Counted from the stretch's first letter, positions 33,867 to 43,824 are shown. The stretch: DNA of 64,000 nucleotides from Pandoraea captiosa (GCF_902459775.1 NZ_CABPSQ010000010.1:62001-126000); one strand, 5' to 3'. Numbers and translations are program-made. The notes: generated by a model not told the origin, from the letters alone.

Positions 33867-33901
33867 GTTCGACTAAGTTGAGCTAAGTTCGGGCTAAGTC
33901 G
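33862..33901 (+). repeat. 10-bp tandem repeat straddling the gltD stop codon
   Basis: Four ten-base units, gctaagttcg, actaagttga, gctaagttcg and ggctaagtcg. The gltD stop taa is part of the first unit, and copies of that taa recur every ten bases downstream. Confidence 0.75.
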
Positions 33902-34022
33902 TGAAGCGCACCTTCGGGTGCGCCGCGCATATCGGTTGTGCCTGCCAAAACCACAAATACGGGGTGGTTGTCAGTTGAGAGGAGGGGGCGCGGAGGTAGG
34001 CATCTGCGTCACTGTGGAGAAG

Positions 34023-34054
34023 CCGTCCGGATGGTAACGTCCGGACGGTTTTTT
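34023..34054 (+). terminator. Rho-independent terminator after gltBD
   Basis: A 9-bp perfect stem (ccgtccgga with tccggacgg) and an eight-base loop are followed by T6. It lies about 160 bases after the gltD stop. Confidence 0.8.
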
Positions 34055-34136
34055 CTTGGCGCCACGCGGCACCGCGCGTGTGCCTGGCCGCGTCGAGCTG
34101 CGGGCCGCAGTACTTCGCGTTCCGCAATTCGCTAAA

Positions 34137-34153
34137 TATAAGATGTCATACAA
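34137..34153 (+). promoter_or_regulatory. Possible promoter and GntR-type operator for the uronate genes
   Basis: A -10-like tataag is followed directly by atgtcatacaa, which contains tgt-n3-aca on the opposite strand, the core of FCD-subfamily GntR operators that often control hexuronate genes. No GntR gene is in this window, so the regulator would be encoded elsewhere. This is a weak, motif-only call. Confidence 0.3.
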
Positions 34154-34380
34154 CAAGACGCATTCACCTCGTGCGGGCATACTGCAAAACCCTCCCAGGG
34201 TGTGCAAACTTCAATGCTGATAAGGGATGTGGGCGTGGGGCCCCAAATCGTCGCGAAGACTAGGGATTATCCGTAAACCGCCTAATTTCACGTTGTCATC
34301 GTACATCGTCTCACGTAGGATGCCTCTCCAGACGAGCCGAACGCTCGGCATAAAAATACTCACGGAGAGAGACGACCATC

Positions 34381-35709
34381 ATGGCACTGAAGATCAAGGG
34401 CCTGCGCTGGTGGATGATCGGGTTGCTGACGCTTGGCACCGTCATGAATTATCTGGCTCGCAGCTCGCTTGCCGTTGCCGCCCCCACGGTGATGAAGGAC
34501 CTTCACATCACGACCCAGCAGTACGGCTGGATCACGGGGGCATTTCTGGTGTTGTATCCGATCGGCGCGCCGGTCACCGGCTATCTGATGGACCGTATCG
34601 GTCTGCGTCTGGGCTTCCTGATTTGCGGCGTGATGTGGTCGGTCGTGTGCATGTTGCACGGGCTGGCGAACGGATGGGTGGGGCTGTTCGTGCTGCGCGG
34701 GCTGCTGGGTCTGGCGGAAGCCTCGTTCATTCCGGCGGGCATGCGCGCTGCCGCCTTCTGGTTTCCGACGAAAGAGCGGGCGCTCGCGGCAGGCGTCTTC
34801 AATATCGGTACGTCCATCGGGGCCATTCTCGCGCCACCGCTCATTGCATGGTCGATCCTTCGCTACAACTGGGAGACGGCGTTCGTCATCGCCGGTGGCC
34901 TCGGTCTCGTGTGGGGCGTGCTGTGGTACGCGTTCTACCGTCATCCGACCGACCATCCGGCGCTGACACCCGCCGAGTCGGACTACATCAATGAGGGGCG
35001 CGTCGTCGACACCGCAGCCGACGCCCGCAAGCCGAACCTCATCTCGATCCTGCGCCAGCGCAACTTCTGGGGCATCGCACTGCCGCGCTTCTTCGCCGAT
35101 CCGGTCTGGGGCACGATCGTGTTCTGGATGCCGCTGTACCTCAATCAGGCGCGCGGCTTCGATCTGAAGACCATTGCCGCGACGGCATGGCTGCCGTTCG
35201 TGGCGGCGGATATCGGCTGTCTGATGGGCGGCACGATTTCGGTGTGGCTAAACAAACATTTCAAGATCACCATCTTCAACGGCAAGCGGGTGGTGTTCAC
35301 CCTCGGCGCGATCATCATGACCGGCATGTGCGGCGTGGGTTTCGTGCAGGACCCGATGACGGCGATCTTCCTGCTGTGCCTTGGCGGTTTTGCGCACCAG
35401 ACGCTTTCGATCACCGTGATCTCGATGTCCGCCGACCTGTTCCCTCGCAACGAAGTGGCCACGGTCACGGGCCTGGCGGGGCTGTCTGCCGGTATCGGCA
35501 ACCTGCTGTTCACGCTGGTGATCGGTACGTTCGTGACGGCCGTCGGTTACGCCCCGTTCTTCGTGGCGCTGGGCCTGGGCGATCTGATCGGCGCGGTGAT
35601 TCTGTGGACGGTGGTCAAGCCGCACATCACCGGAACGGCCACGCCCTCCACGCCCTCCACGCTCGGGAAAGGCGCTCGGGTCGAGGTGAACCGCACCGCC
35701 AGTGCCTGA
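34381..35709 (+). CDS. MFS transporter, ACS family (hexuronate/aldarate type)
   Basis: A 442-residue, twelve-helix major facilitator of the anion:cation symporter family. The first helix region reads R-W-W-M-I-G-L-L-T-L-G-T-V-M-N-Y-L-A-R-S-S-L-A-V-A, a hallmark of ExuT/GudP-type importers, and loop 2-3 has G-Y-L-M-D-R-I-G-L-R. Linkage to uronate dehydrogenase and a lactonase argues that hexuronate (galacturonate or glucuronate) is the substrate, but an aldarate cannot be excluded. The last residues include a duplicated Thr-Pro-Ser from a 9-base direct repeat (35641-35658). A good ribosome site precedes the ATG. Confidence 0.85.
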   Translation: MALKIKGLRWWMIGLLTLGTVMNYLARSSLAVAAPTVMKDLHITTQQYGWITGAFLVLYPIGAPVTGYLMDRIGLRLGFLICGVMWSVVCMLHGLANGWVGLFVLRGLLGLAEASFIPAGMRAAAFWFPTKERALAAGVFNIGTSIGAILAPPLIAWSILRYNWETAFVIAGGLGLVWGVLWYAFYRHPTDHPALTPAESDYINEGRVVDTAADARKPNLISILRQRNFWGIALPRFFADPVWGTIVFWMPLYLNQARGFDLKTIAATAWLPFVAADIGCLMGGTISVWLNKHFKITIFNGKRVVFTLGAIIMTGMCGVGFVQDPMTAIFLLCLGGFAHQTLSITVISMSADLFPRNEVATVTGLAGLSAGIGNLLFTLVIGTFVTAVGYAPFFVALGLGDLIGAVILWTVVKPHITGTATPSTPSTLGKGARVEVNRTASA

Positions 35710-35725
35710 CGGATTTGACGCACGC

Positions 35726-35772
35726 CGCGCCGCACGCTCCCCCTTGGGTGTGCGGCGCGACGTCGGTTTTTT
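35726..35772 (+). terminator. Likely terminator after the hexuronate transporter gene
   Basis: Arms cgcgccgcac and gtgcggcgcg pair perfectly around a 14-base loop; a T6 run follows after seven bases. The offset T-run makes it moderately convincing, and it may only reduce read-through into udh. Confidence 0.55.
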
Positions 35773-35843
35773 GTTCAAGCGACGCCGCACGGGATCGTGC
35801 GCGCATTGCGATTTACCGATGAATCAGGAGCCATAAGAATCTT

Positions 35844-36668
35844 ATGAGTCAGACTTCCGGCAAACCCTTCCGTCGCCTTTTGCTCACCGGCGCCGCAGGC
35901 AATCTTGGCAAGCAGCTGCGGGGCAAGCTCGCGGATTGGGCGGACATTGTGCGCGTGAGCGATATCGTGCCGATCACCGACGCCGCGCCGCATGAAGAAG
36001 CCATGCAGGTCGATCTCGCCGATCGTGCTGCCGTGCACGCCCTGCTCGAAGGTGTCGATGCCCTGGTGCACCTCGGGGGCGTATCCGTCGAAGCCCCGTT
36101 TGACGATATCCTGCAAGCGAACATCCTCGGTCTGTACAACGTGTACAGCGCCGCGCAAAAGCAGGGGGTGAAGCGTATCGTCTACGCCAGCTCGAACCAC
36201 GCGGTGGGCTTCCATCCCGTGACGGAGGTGCTCGACGTCGACGCACCTCATCGCCCGGACGGCATGTACGGCATTTCCAAGTGCTTCGGCGAAGACCTCT
36301 CGCGTTACTACTTCGATCGCTTCGGTCTGGAGACGGTGTGTCTGCGCATCGGCTCGTCGTTCGAGCAACCGAAGAATCCGCGCATGATGGTGACGTATCT
36401 GAGCTATCGCGATTTCGTCGAACTCGTGCGCTGTTCGCTGTTCACGAATCGTGTCGGCCACGCGATTGTTTATGGCGTGTCCAACAACCCGACGTTGTGG
36501 GTCGACAACACCAAAGCGGCATTCCTCGGCTTCCGGCCGCAAGACAGCTCGGCCGAATTCGCCGACCTGTTCCCGCCGAAGGCGCCGGATCCGCAGATGG
36601 ACGACTGGACGCAACGCTTTCAGGGTGGCCCGTTCGTGCTGCTTGGGCCGATGGAGCCGAAGGCATGA
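35844..36668 (+). CDS. udh: Uronate dehydrogenase
   Basis: An extended-type SDR (NAD-dependent epimerase fold) that oxidises glucuronate or galacturonate to the aldarolactone. The NAD motif G-A-A-G-N-L-G is at the N-terminus, and the catalytic Y-G-I-S-K (Y-x3-K) lies near residue 142 after an S-S-N-H-A-V-G segment. S-S-F-x-x-P-x-N-P-R and W-V-D-N-T-K are typical of uronate dehydrogenases. The length of 274 residues fits. An aggag lies 14 bases before the ATG, which is far, and a five-codon frame (35819-35836) sits in between. The lactone product is the substrate of the next gene. Confidence 0.88.
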   Translation: MSQTSGKPFRRLLLTGAAGNLGKQLRGKLADWADIVRVSDIVPITDAAPHEEAMQVDLADRAAVHALLEGVDALVHLGGVSVEAPFDDILQANILGLYNVYSAAQKQGVKRIVYASSNHAVGFHPVTEVLDVDAPHRPDGMYGISKCFGEDLSRYYFDRFGLETVCLRIGSSFEQPKNPRMMVTYLSYRDFVELVRCSLFTNRVGHAIVYGVSNNPTLWVDNTKAAFLGFRPQDSSAEFADLFPPKAPDPQMDDWTQRFQGGPFVLLGPMEPKA

Positions 36669-37606
36669 GCGGAGCGAGCGTGCCGAGCGTGTCGGTGGAG
36701 CGGCTCGAACCCTCTCGCGAGGCGCCGCACGCTGTGGGGGAAAGCCCGCTGTGGCGTGCCGACGAACAGGCGCTTTACTGGGTCGATATTCCCGCACGGC
36801 AGTTGCATCGGGTGACGCCTGCCGACGGCGAGCATCGTCAGTGGACGTTTCCCGAGCAGCTCGCCTGCTTCTCGTTCGATGCCTCGGGCACACTGCTCGC
36901 CGCGTGCGAGACGGGGCTGTTCGCGGTGCGCCTGGGTGCGCCCGGTGAGGTGCGCGCCGAGCACTGGACGCGTTTGGCCGCGCCGGTGTTCCCCGCGTCG
37001 GGCATGCGCTTCAACGATGGTCGCTGCGACCGCCAGGGTCGGTTCTGGGCGGGCACGATGGTCGCCGACATGTCGCTCGCGAGCAACGCCGGCTCGCTCT
37101 TCCGTTTCGACGAAACGCGACAGCTGTCCGCGCCGCTCGTCGACGGGCTCGTGACACAAAACGGTCTGGGTTTCTCGCCGGACAGCCGCACCCTGTATCT
37201 GAGCGACTCGCACCCGACGGTGCGCCGGGTCTGGGCCTTTGACTTCGACGCGCAGCAAGGCACGATCGGCAATCGGCGTCTTTTCGTCGACATGAATCAA
37301 TATCCCGGGCGTCCCGATGGCGCAGCGGTCGATGCGGACGGGTGCTACTGGACGTGCGCCAACGACGGCGGCCGTCTGCTGCGCTTTACCCCGGCGGGTG
37401 TGCTCGATCGCGAGATCGTGTTGCCGGCGTCGAAACCGTCGATGTGCGCATTCGGAGGCCGCGACTTCGACACGTTGTTCGTCACGTCGATTCGCCCGGG
37501 CGCGAATGCAAACGAGCACGACGGTCATGTGTTCGCCGTTCGGTGTGGCGTGCAGGGATTGCCGGAAGCGCCCTATGCAGGGACGCTGCCGGTAGCAGGT
37601 GTGTAG
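36665..37606 (+). CDS. SMP-30/gluconolactonase family lactonase
   Basis: A six-bladed propeller metal-dependent lactonase. The 313-residue protein begins four bases inside udh, giving ATGA coupling, which argues that it opens the aldarolactone made by Udh. Metal ligands are suggested by E in G-E-S-P-L-W, N in N-G-L-G-F-S-P-D and D in G-R-P-D-G-A-A-V-D. R-F-N-D-G-R-C-D-R-Q-G-R-F-W-A-G-T-M is the family signature. The substrate is inferred from context. A tandem 11-bp array and a strong terminator follow. Confidence 0.88.
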   Translation: MSGASVPSVSVERLEPSREAPHAVGESPLWRADEQALYWVDIPARQLHRVTPADGEHRQWTFPEQLACFSFDASGTLLAACETGLFAVRLGAPGEVRAEHWTRLAAPVFPASGMRFNDGRCDRQGRFWAGTMVADMSLASNAGSLFRFDETRQLSAPLVDGLVTQNGLGFSPDSRTLYLSDSHPTVRRVWAFDFDAQQGTIGNRRLFVDMNQYPGRPDGAAVDADGCYWTCANDGGRLLRFTPAGVLDREIVLPASKPSMCAFGGRDFDTLFVTSIRPGANANEHDGHVFAVRCGVQGLPEAPYAGTLPVAGV

Positions 37607-37638
37607 GCGGGGGTATGAAGGTCGCGACGCCGTAGCAT

Positions 37639-37671
37639 CACTTAGGCAGCACTTAGGCAGCACTTAGGCAG
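37639..37671 (+). repeat. 11-bp perfect tandem repeat after the SMP-30 gene
   Basis: Three exact copies of cacttaggcag are followed by a partial copy (cacataag). The perfection suggests recent slippage and possible length variation between strains. Confidence 0.85.
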
Positions 37672-37739
37672 CACATAAGCGGCGCGCACTGAAGCGGTTC
37701 CGGATGGCTGGCTTACACAAAGGCTATCCGGTGAGGCGG

Positions 37740-37784
37740 CGGGACGTCGGATCGATCGTGGTGTTCGATCCGGCGTCCCGTTTT
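37740..37784 (+). terminator. Strong rho-independent terminator of the uronate operon
   Basis: A 16-bp stem with a single G-T wobble (37740-37755 with 37765-37780), a nine-base loop and a T4 tail. Confidence 0.8.
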
Positions 37785-37814
37785 GCCGTATGGGCGTTCG
37801 GTTCGTACGTGATA

Positions 37815-39074
37815 TCAGTGCACGAAGTCCGTGGTGACGAGCGACTTGCCACGCGTCTCCGGCAGTAGCAGCGCGCACACGACAACCAGCAGATAGCCGC
37901 CTCCCGCCACCATGCCGATCGCTTTCACGAGCGACCCGGTTTGCGCGAGCGTGCCGACGGCGATCGGGAAGAACGAGCCGATGCCGCGCCCGAGGTTGTA
38001 GCAGAAGCCCTGCCCCGAGCCGCGAATATGGTTCGGATACAGCTCTGTCAGATACGCGCCGATGCCCGCGAAAATGCCTTGCACGACGATGCCCAGCGGG
38101 AAGCCGAGCAACAGCATGGCGCTATCGGTAATCGGCAGCATGGTGTAGACCATGCCGAGCACGAACGAGGCGACGGCGAAGAAGATGAACGCGCCACGGC
38201 GACCGAGCTTGTCGGAGAGCATCGCGCCGACGATGTAGCCGACGAACGAGCCGACGATCAGCACGATCAGATAAGCGCTGGTGTTGAACACCGACAGCCC
38301 GCGCACCGTTTTCAGATACGTCGGCAACCATGTGGTGATGGCGTAATAGCCGCCCAGCATGCCGGTGCACAGCAGGCTGCCGAGAATCGTCGTCTTCAGA
38401 TGATCGCGCGAGAAGATTTGCGTGAAGTTGCCCTGCAACTGGCCTTCGGCGATCTTGCGGCGCGTTTGCGTGAAAATTTCCGGATCCGACACGTTGCGAC
38501 GCACATAGATGATCCAGACGGCCGGCAGAATGCCGATCCAGAAGCATGCACGCCACGCGTAGCCTTCATCGAGTACGGCGAAGAAGAACCAGTACAACAA
38601 CGCCGCTGCCGCCCAGCCGACGGACCAGCTGCTTTGCACCGTGCCGACCGCCTTCGCGCGATGCTGCGGCGAACGGATCATCTCGCCCATCATCATGGTG
38701 ACGACGGTCCACTCGCCGCCGAAGCCAATCCCCTGCAACGTGCGCGTGATCAGCAGTTGCCAGAACGAGTTCGTGAAGCCCGAGAGGAACGTGAACAGGC
38801 AGAACGTGGCGATGGTCCATTGCAGCACACGCACGCGACCGAAGCGGTCCGCGAGAATGCCGGCGAGCCACCCGCCGATCGCCGACGAGATCAGCGAACT
38901 GGTCGCGATCATGCCGGCTTCACTCTTGCTCATGCCCCAGGCGGCAATGAGTGTGGGGATGAGAAACGAATAAATCATGAAGTCGAACGCATCGACGGCG
39001 TAGCCGCCGAAGCCCGCATACAGGGCCTTGCGCTCCTTCGTGTTGAGTTCGTTGAACCAGGAAAAAAATGCCAT
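37815..39074 (-). CDS. MFS transporter (sugar acid / aromatic acid type)
   Basis: A 419-residue twelve-helix major facilitator. D-A-F-D-F-M-I-Y-S-F-L-I-P in helix 1 and the loop 2-3 motif G-I-L-A-D-R-F-G-R-V-R place it in the metabolite:proton or sialate symporter-like group. P-E-T-R-G-K-S-L near the end is common in this superfamily. The ATG at 39074 has a gaggag ribosome site; the frame extends upstream but without one. It lies downstream of an SDR gene on the same strand and is likely co-transcribed. The substrate is unknown; a sugar acid or carboxylate is plausible. Confidence 0.85.
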   Translation of the reverse strand: MAFFSWFNELNTKERKALYAGFGGYAVDAFDFMIYSFLIPTLIAAWGMSKSEAGMIATSSLISSAIGGWLAGILADRFGRVRVLQWTIATFCLFTFLSGFTNSFWQLLITRTLQGIGFGGEWTVVTMMMGEMIRSPQHRAKAVGTVQSSWSVGWAAAALLYWFFFAVLDEGYAWRACFWIGILPAVWIIYVRRNVSDPEIFTQTRRKIAEGQLQGNFTQIFSRDHLKTTILGSLLCTGMLGGYYAITTWLPTYLKTVRGLSVFNTSAYLIVLIVGSFVGYIVGAMLSDKLGRRGAFIFFAVASFVLGMVYTMLPITDSAMLLLGFPLGIVVQGIFAGIGAYLTELYPNHIRGSGQGFCYNLGRGIGSFFPIAVGTLAQTGSLVKAIGMVAGGGYLLVVVCALLLPETRGKSLVTTDFVH

Positions 39075-39215
39075 GAAGACTCCTCGGTGGATCGTGTGCT
39101 TGTCGTTATGTGTGCGACGTGTGGTTCTTGTCATTCAATGCATGGCATCGATGCTTGAGTCCACGTCTGACTCGGGAATTCGGGCAATGCGCGAATCGGG
39201 AAGGCGCCGGGCACG

Positions 39216-40034
<819 letters not shown>

Positions 40035-40198
40035 GATGGGCCCGGGTAGCGCATAGGGGTGCTCGTGATTATGCCAAACGCCCTGCGCGCCGGACCAGAG
40101 GCGTCAATATTATTTATGAAGTGAACGAATCGGGGCGTGAGAATACGGCTCCCCCGCGCCACCCCGTGCCGCCCCGAGGTGCGACGCAGCGCCGGGCG

Positions 40199-41992
40199 CT
40201 ACACCGCCCCCGCCATCGGCGAGGGTTGCACATTGGCCGTCGCGGGCAACGTCATGGTGTGCTGATGAAAACGTCCGAGCGTGTCGCGATGCGCCACACT
40301 GATGATGGCGGTGCCCGGCAACCGGGCGTGCAGTGCTTCGTATACGGCTTCTTCGGTTTCGACGTCGAGCGCGCTGGTCGCTTCGTCGAGGAACAGATAG
40401 TCCGGTTTTTGCAGCAACGCGCGCGCTGCCGCCAGACGCTGTTGTTCGCCGCCGGACAAACGCCGCGCCCAATGCGCGGAAGTTTGCAGTTCGTCGCCAT
40501 ATTGCGCGAGACCCACGGCGCCCAATGCGTCGCGGCACGCTGCGTCGGTGAAGGTATCGGGCGAGGAGGGGAAAGCGAGCGCGGCCTTGAGCGTATCGAT
40601 GGGCAGATAGCTTTGCTGCGAGAGAAACAGCACGCTTGCGTTGGCGGGGACTTCGATGCGGCCGCTGCCAAACGGCCACAGTCCGGCGAGCGCGCGAAGC
40701 ATGGTGCTCTTGCCGCAGCCCGAGCGTCCGCGCACGAGCCAGCGCGAGCCGGGGGCAAACGCGAACGACCCGGCGAGCGCGAGCGGCGTGCCATTGGGTA
40801 ACGACAGTTGCAGATCCGCTGCCATGTAGGCGGGGGTGTCGGGCGACTTGACGACGGCGATGCCGCCCTCGTGGGGGACGTCCTCGATGACACGCGTGAA
40901 TTCGCGCAGACGGTTGACGGTCGCCTTCCAGTCGGCCAGCGTCTGGAAGCTGTTCACGAACCAGGAAAAGCCGTCGCTCACCTGCCCGAAGGCGTCGATG
41001 ATTCGCATCAACACGCCCAGGGTGAAAGCGCCTGCGAAGTAGCGCGGGGCGGCGGCCATGATCGGGAAGACGATGGCGATCTGCGCGTAAATCGAATTGG
41101 CGAAGATCAGGCGCTTGGTCACCACCATGATTTGCCACCAGTTCTCGCGCACCGCGCCGAACGCCGCTTTCAGGCGCGAGAGCTCCGCGCCTTCGCCGCG
41201 ATAGAGCGCGACTTGCTCGGCCGACTCGCGCAATCGCACCAGCAGGAAGCGGAAGTCGGCTTCCACCTGCTGCTGCCGATAACTCAGACCGACGAGCGGG
41301 CGGCCGACCTTGAAGATGAAGAATGAACCCACGATGGCGTACAGCGCCGCGACCCAGACCATGTAGCCCGGAATCGTGATGTTCATGCCGCCGAGTGCGA
41401 ACGACAACGCGCCCGAGATCGTCCAGAGAATGGTGATGAACGAGAACAGCGAGACCAGTGTCGTCAACAGGTCGAGCGAGAGCGCGAGTGACGAATTGAC
41501 GAGCGAGCGAATGTCTTCGGAGACACGCTGGTCCGGGTTGTCGGCGAGGTGATCGCGCTCGATCCGGTAATACGCCTGATGCGCGAACCACCGGGTCAGG
41601 TTGGTGTCGGTGACCCACTGACGCCAGCGGATTTCGAGCATCTGGCGAAAGTACGTGCGAAACGTCGCGATGATGATGAAGCTGAACGCCAGCACCGCGA
41701 ACTCGGCGAGCGAGGACTTGAAGACGGGCCAGTCGCGTTTGTCGAGCGCGTCGTAGAAACCGGCGTTCCAGGCATTCAGGCGCACGTTGATGAACACGAC
41801 CGCAAGGTTCAGCGCGATCACGAGGGCGAGCAGGCGTCGGCCTTCCCAGCGCTTCTCCGACACCCAGTACGGTCGGATCAGTTGCCAGGCGCTCGGATGC
41901 TTCGGTGGCCTCGGTGACCTTGGCGGGAGGGCGGCACTGTCGTCAGCCGGACCGGCGGCGGGCGGGGTGGGGGACTTCGGCGTGAGGGCCAT
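40199..41992 (-). CDS. ABC transporter, fused permease/ATPase (YddA/SbmA-BacA type)
   Basis: A 597-residue half-transporter. After a Pro-rich N-terminus, the membrane domain has about six helices with the SbmA/BacA-like features R-L-N-A-W-N-A-G-F-Y-D-A-L and W-R-Q-W-V-T-D-T-N-L-T-R-W. The ATPase domain has Walker A G-R-S-G-C-G-K-S-T, signature L-S-G-G-E-Q-Q and Walker B Y-L-F-L-D-E-A-T-S-A-L-D. This matches the YddA group (ABC membrane type 2 plus ATPase), whose substrates are poorly known. It is divergent from the TPP-riboswitch thi operon, which raises but does not prove a cofactor-related role. Confidence 0.87.
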   Translation of the reverse strand: MALTPKSPTPPAAGPADDSAALPPRSPRPPKHPSAWQLIRPYWVSEKRWEGRRLLALVIALNLAVVFINVRLNAWNAGFYDALDKRDWPVFKSSLAEFAVLAFSFIIIATFRTYFRQMLEIRWRQWVTDTNLTRWFAHQAYYRIERDHLADNPDQRVSEDIRSLVNSSLALSLDLLTTLVSLFSFITILWTISGALSFALGGMNITIPGYMVWVAALYAIVGSFFIFKVGRPLVGLSYRQQQVEADFRFLLVRLRESAEQVALYRGEGAELSRLKAAFGAVRENWWQIMVVTKRLIFANSIYAQIAIVFPIMAAAPRYFAGAFTLGVLMRIIDAFGQVSDGFSWFVNSFQTLADWKATVNRLREFTRVIEDVPHEGGIAVVKSPDTPAYMAADLQLSLPNGTPLALAGSFAFAPGSRWLVRGRSGCGKSTMLRALAGLWPFGSGRIEVPANASVLFLSQQSYLPIDTLKAALAFPSSPDTFTDAACRDALGAVGLAQYGDELQTSAHWARRLSGGEQQRLAAARALLQKPDYLFLDEATSALDVETEEAVYEALHARLPGTAIISVAHRDTLGRFHQHTMTLPATANVQPSPMAGAV

Positions 41993-42228
41993 GATCGTCG
42001 GGCGGCGTGGCCGCAGTGGAGCTACGTTTTTTGTTGATTCATTGGACCGCAGTTCCCGATGGTGCGTTGCACGATTTCGGCCCTCAGGCGCATGCCTTGG
42101 GGATTTTCAGTTTACGTCCCGTTACAAGGCCCGGGAGATTCGTCAAAAAACGAGACGCGACGAGCGTGCAACCGGCCGGGAAGCCAGCTTGCACGGGCGT
42201 CGGCATCTATGTTGTAATGGCTTCGGGC

Positions 42229-42331
42229 GAAACAGGGGTGCTCCGTAATCGGCGTAGTCACGTCATAAAGATCGCGGGGCTGAGAGAGACCCTTTGCACC
42301 CGACCCGGGTAATACCGGCGTGGGAAGTTTC
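42229..42331 (+). promoter_or_regulatory. TPP riboswitch (THI element)
   Basis: The sequence contains the aptamer landmarks in order: ggggtgc, ggggctgagagagaccctt, gacccgggtaat, accggcg and tgggaa. The outer helix P1 forms from gaaac (42229-42233) and gtttc (42327-42331). Downstream, gtccttt/aaaggac (from 42370) and a possible ggggt/acccc pairing could make the expression platform. It precedes thiO by about 145 bases and should repress the operon when thiamine pyrophosphate is abundant. Confidence 0.92.
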
Positions 42332-42476
42332 CGACTCCTCCAGTGGGGTAAGGTGTTCAACACCGTTTCGTCCTTTTGCTTTCATGAGGAAAGGACCCCA
42401 TGCGTTGCCTTCCGCGACATCCCTCGAATACTTCTGAACGCCTGCGCGCCGTCATGGCTTGCGCGGGTGCGTGCGT

Positions 42477-43610
42477 ATGAGCGCGACGCCTTCGCCTGTC
42501 GCCTCCCGGGCGGACGTCGCCGTGCTGGGCGGCGGGCTGTCCGGCCGTCTGCTCGCATGGCAACTGATTCGCGCCGGGGCGCGTGTGGCGCTGTATGAGC
42601 GCGGCGACGCCGACGGCTCGTCTGCTGCGGGCTGGGTGGCCGCCGCCATGCTCGCGCCGCTGGCCGAGGCGGCCGTGGCCGAGCCGAGCATCGTCGAGAT
42701 GGGCGCCGTGGGCCTGGAGCGCTGGCCCGGTCTGATCGACGGTCTTCCCGAACACGTGTTTTTCCAACGTAACGGCACGCTGGTCGTGTGGCATCAGCCC
42801 GACCGTGCCGAAGCCGTCATGTTCGACCGCCGGATGCGCGCCAATGCGCCGCCGGCGTTGCTGCGCGGCGGCGTCGAGCGAATTGCCGGTGCGCAGCTCG
42901 GCGACGTCGAACCGGCGCTCGCCGGGCGTTTTCAGGAAGGATGGCTGCTGCCGAACGAGGGGCAACTGGATAACCGTCAGCTGCTGCGCGCATTGGCGGC
43001 CGGGCTCGCGAAGGCGGGGGCGGAACTGCACTGGCATACCGAAATCGCCGAGGGACAGTATCCGGACGCCGGTCTCGTGATCGACTGCCGCGGGTTGGGC
43101 GCGCGCGAGGCGCTCACGCGGTTGCGCGGCGTGCGTGGCGAAGTGGTGCGGATTCACGCGCCGGGCATCGGGCTGCGTCGGCCGGTGCGGTTGCTGCATC
43201 CGCGCTATCCGATCTACATCGCGCCCAAGGAAAACGATCTCTACGTGATCGGCGCGACCGAACTGGAGTCGGAAGACATGTCGCCGATGACGGTGCGCTC
43301 GGCGCTCGAACTGCTCTCGGCGGCGCACTCGCTGAACCCGGCGTTCGGCGAAGCGCGCATCGTCGAATTGAACGTCAACTGTCGTCCGGCGCTGCCCGAC
43401 CATCTGCCACGCGTGCAATGGGACGGCGCACGGCTGATGCGCGTGAACGGGCTGTACCGTCACGGGTACCTGCTTGCACCGGCGGTCACGGGCGAAGCTT
43501 GCGCGCTGGCACAGGCATTGATGCAAACGACGGGCGCAACACGGGATGCGTTCGACTGGGAGACATGGCGAGCGAGCCGGCCCTGGCCGGATCTGTTCCG
43601 TCAGGCATGA
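42477..43610 (+). CDS. thiO: Glycine oxidase ThiO
   Basis: A FAD-dependent oxidase that makes dehydroglycine for the thiazole ring of thiamine. The FAD motif is V-L-G-G-G-L-S-G-R-L-L-A near the N-terminus, with a family pattern A-G-W-V-A-A-A-M-L-A-P. The C-terminal R-V-N-G-L-Y-R-H-G-Y-L-L-A-P-A-V is the flavin-contact signature of ThiO. The ATG at 42477 is preferred to a GTG-type start at 42459. At 377 residues it is normal. It is the first gene of the riboswitch-controlled operon. Confidence 0.93.
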   Translation: MSATPSPVASRADVAVLGGGLSGRLLAWQLIRAGARVALYERGDADGSSAAGWVAAAMLAPLAEAAVAEPSIVEMGAVGLERWPGLIDGLPEHVFFQRNGTLVVWHQPDRAEAVMFDRRMRANAPPALLRGGVERIAGAQLGDVEPALAGRFQEGWLLPNEGQLDNRQLLRALAAGLAKAGAELHWHTEIAEGQYPDAGLVIDCRGLGAREALTRLRGVRGEVVRIHAPGIGLRRPVRLLHPRYPIYIAPKENDLYVIGATELESEDMSPMTVRSALELLSAAHSLNPAFGEARIVELNVNCRPALPDHLPRVQWDGARLMRVNGLYRHGYLLAPAVTGEACALAQALMQTTGATRDAFDWETWRASRPWPDLFRQA

Positions 43611-43626
43611 GAGGAAGCGGTACGCG

Positions 43627-43824
43627 ATGGACATTCATATCAATCAACAGACACTGAACGTGGCCGAGACGGCGACGTTGGCCGAGGCGCTTGCCGCCTA
43701 CGGGGCCAAGCCGCCGTTCGCGGCGGCGATCAACGGGCAGTTCGTGCCCAAGACGCAATACGCTGCGCGTACGCTCGCGCAGGGCGACAAGATCGATGTC
43801 GTGCAACCGGTGGCCGGAGGCTGA
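43627..43824 (+). CDS. thiS: Sulfur carrier protein ThiS
   Basis: A 65-residue ubiquitin-fold protein that carries sulfur as a C-terminal thiocarboxylate to thiazole synthase. The last residues are V-A-G-G, giving the required terminal Gly-Gly, and [12 protein letters not shown] is the usual first hairpin and helix. It lies between thiO and thiG with 16-base and 1-base spacers. Confidence 0.94.
   Translation: MDIHINQQTLNVAETATLAEALAAYGAKPPFAAAINGQFVPKTQYAARTLAQGDKIDVVQPVAGG

Larger units (their letters stand above)
33867..34380. other. Intergenic region between gltD and the hexuronate transporter gene
   Basis: About 510 bases with no supported gene. It contains the end of the 10-bp array, the gltD terminator (34023-34054), an AT-rich possible promoter (tataag at 34137-34142) beside a GntR-like dyad (34143-34153), and the transporter leader with its ggagagag ribosome site. 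Confidence 0.55.

Noticed and set aside
33862-33901. 10-bp array after gltD as a CRISPR-like or iteron array
   Set aside because: Units are too short, contiguous and unspaced for CRISPR, and there is no replication gene nearby for iterons.
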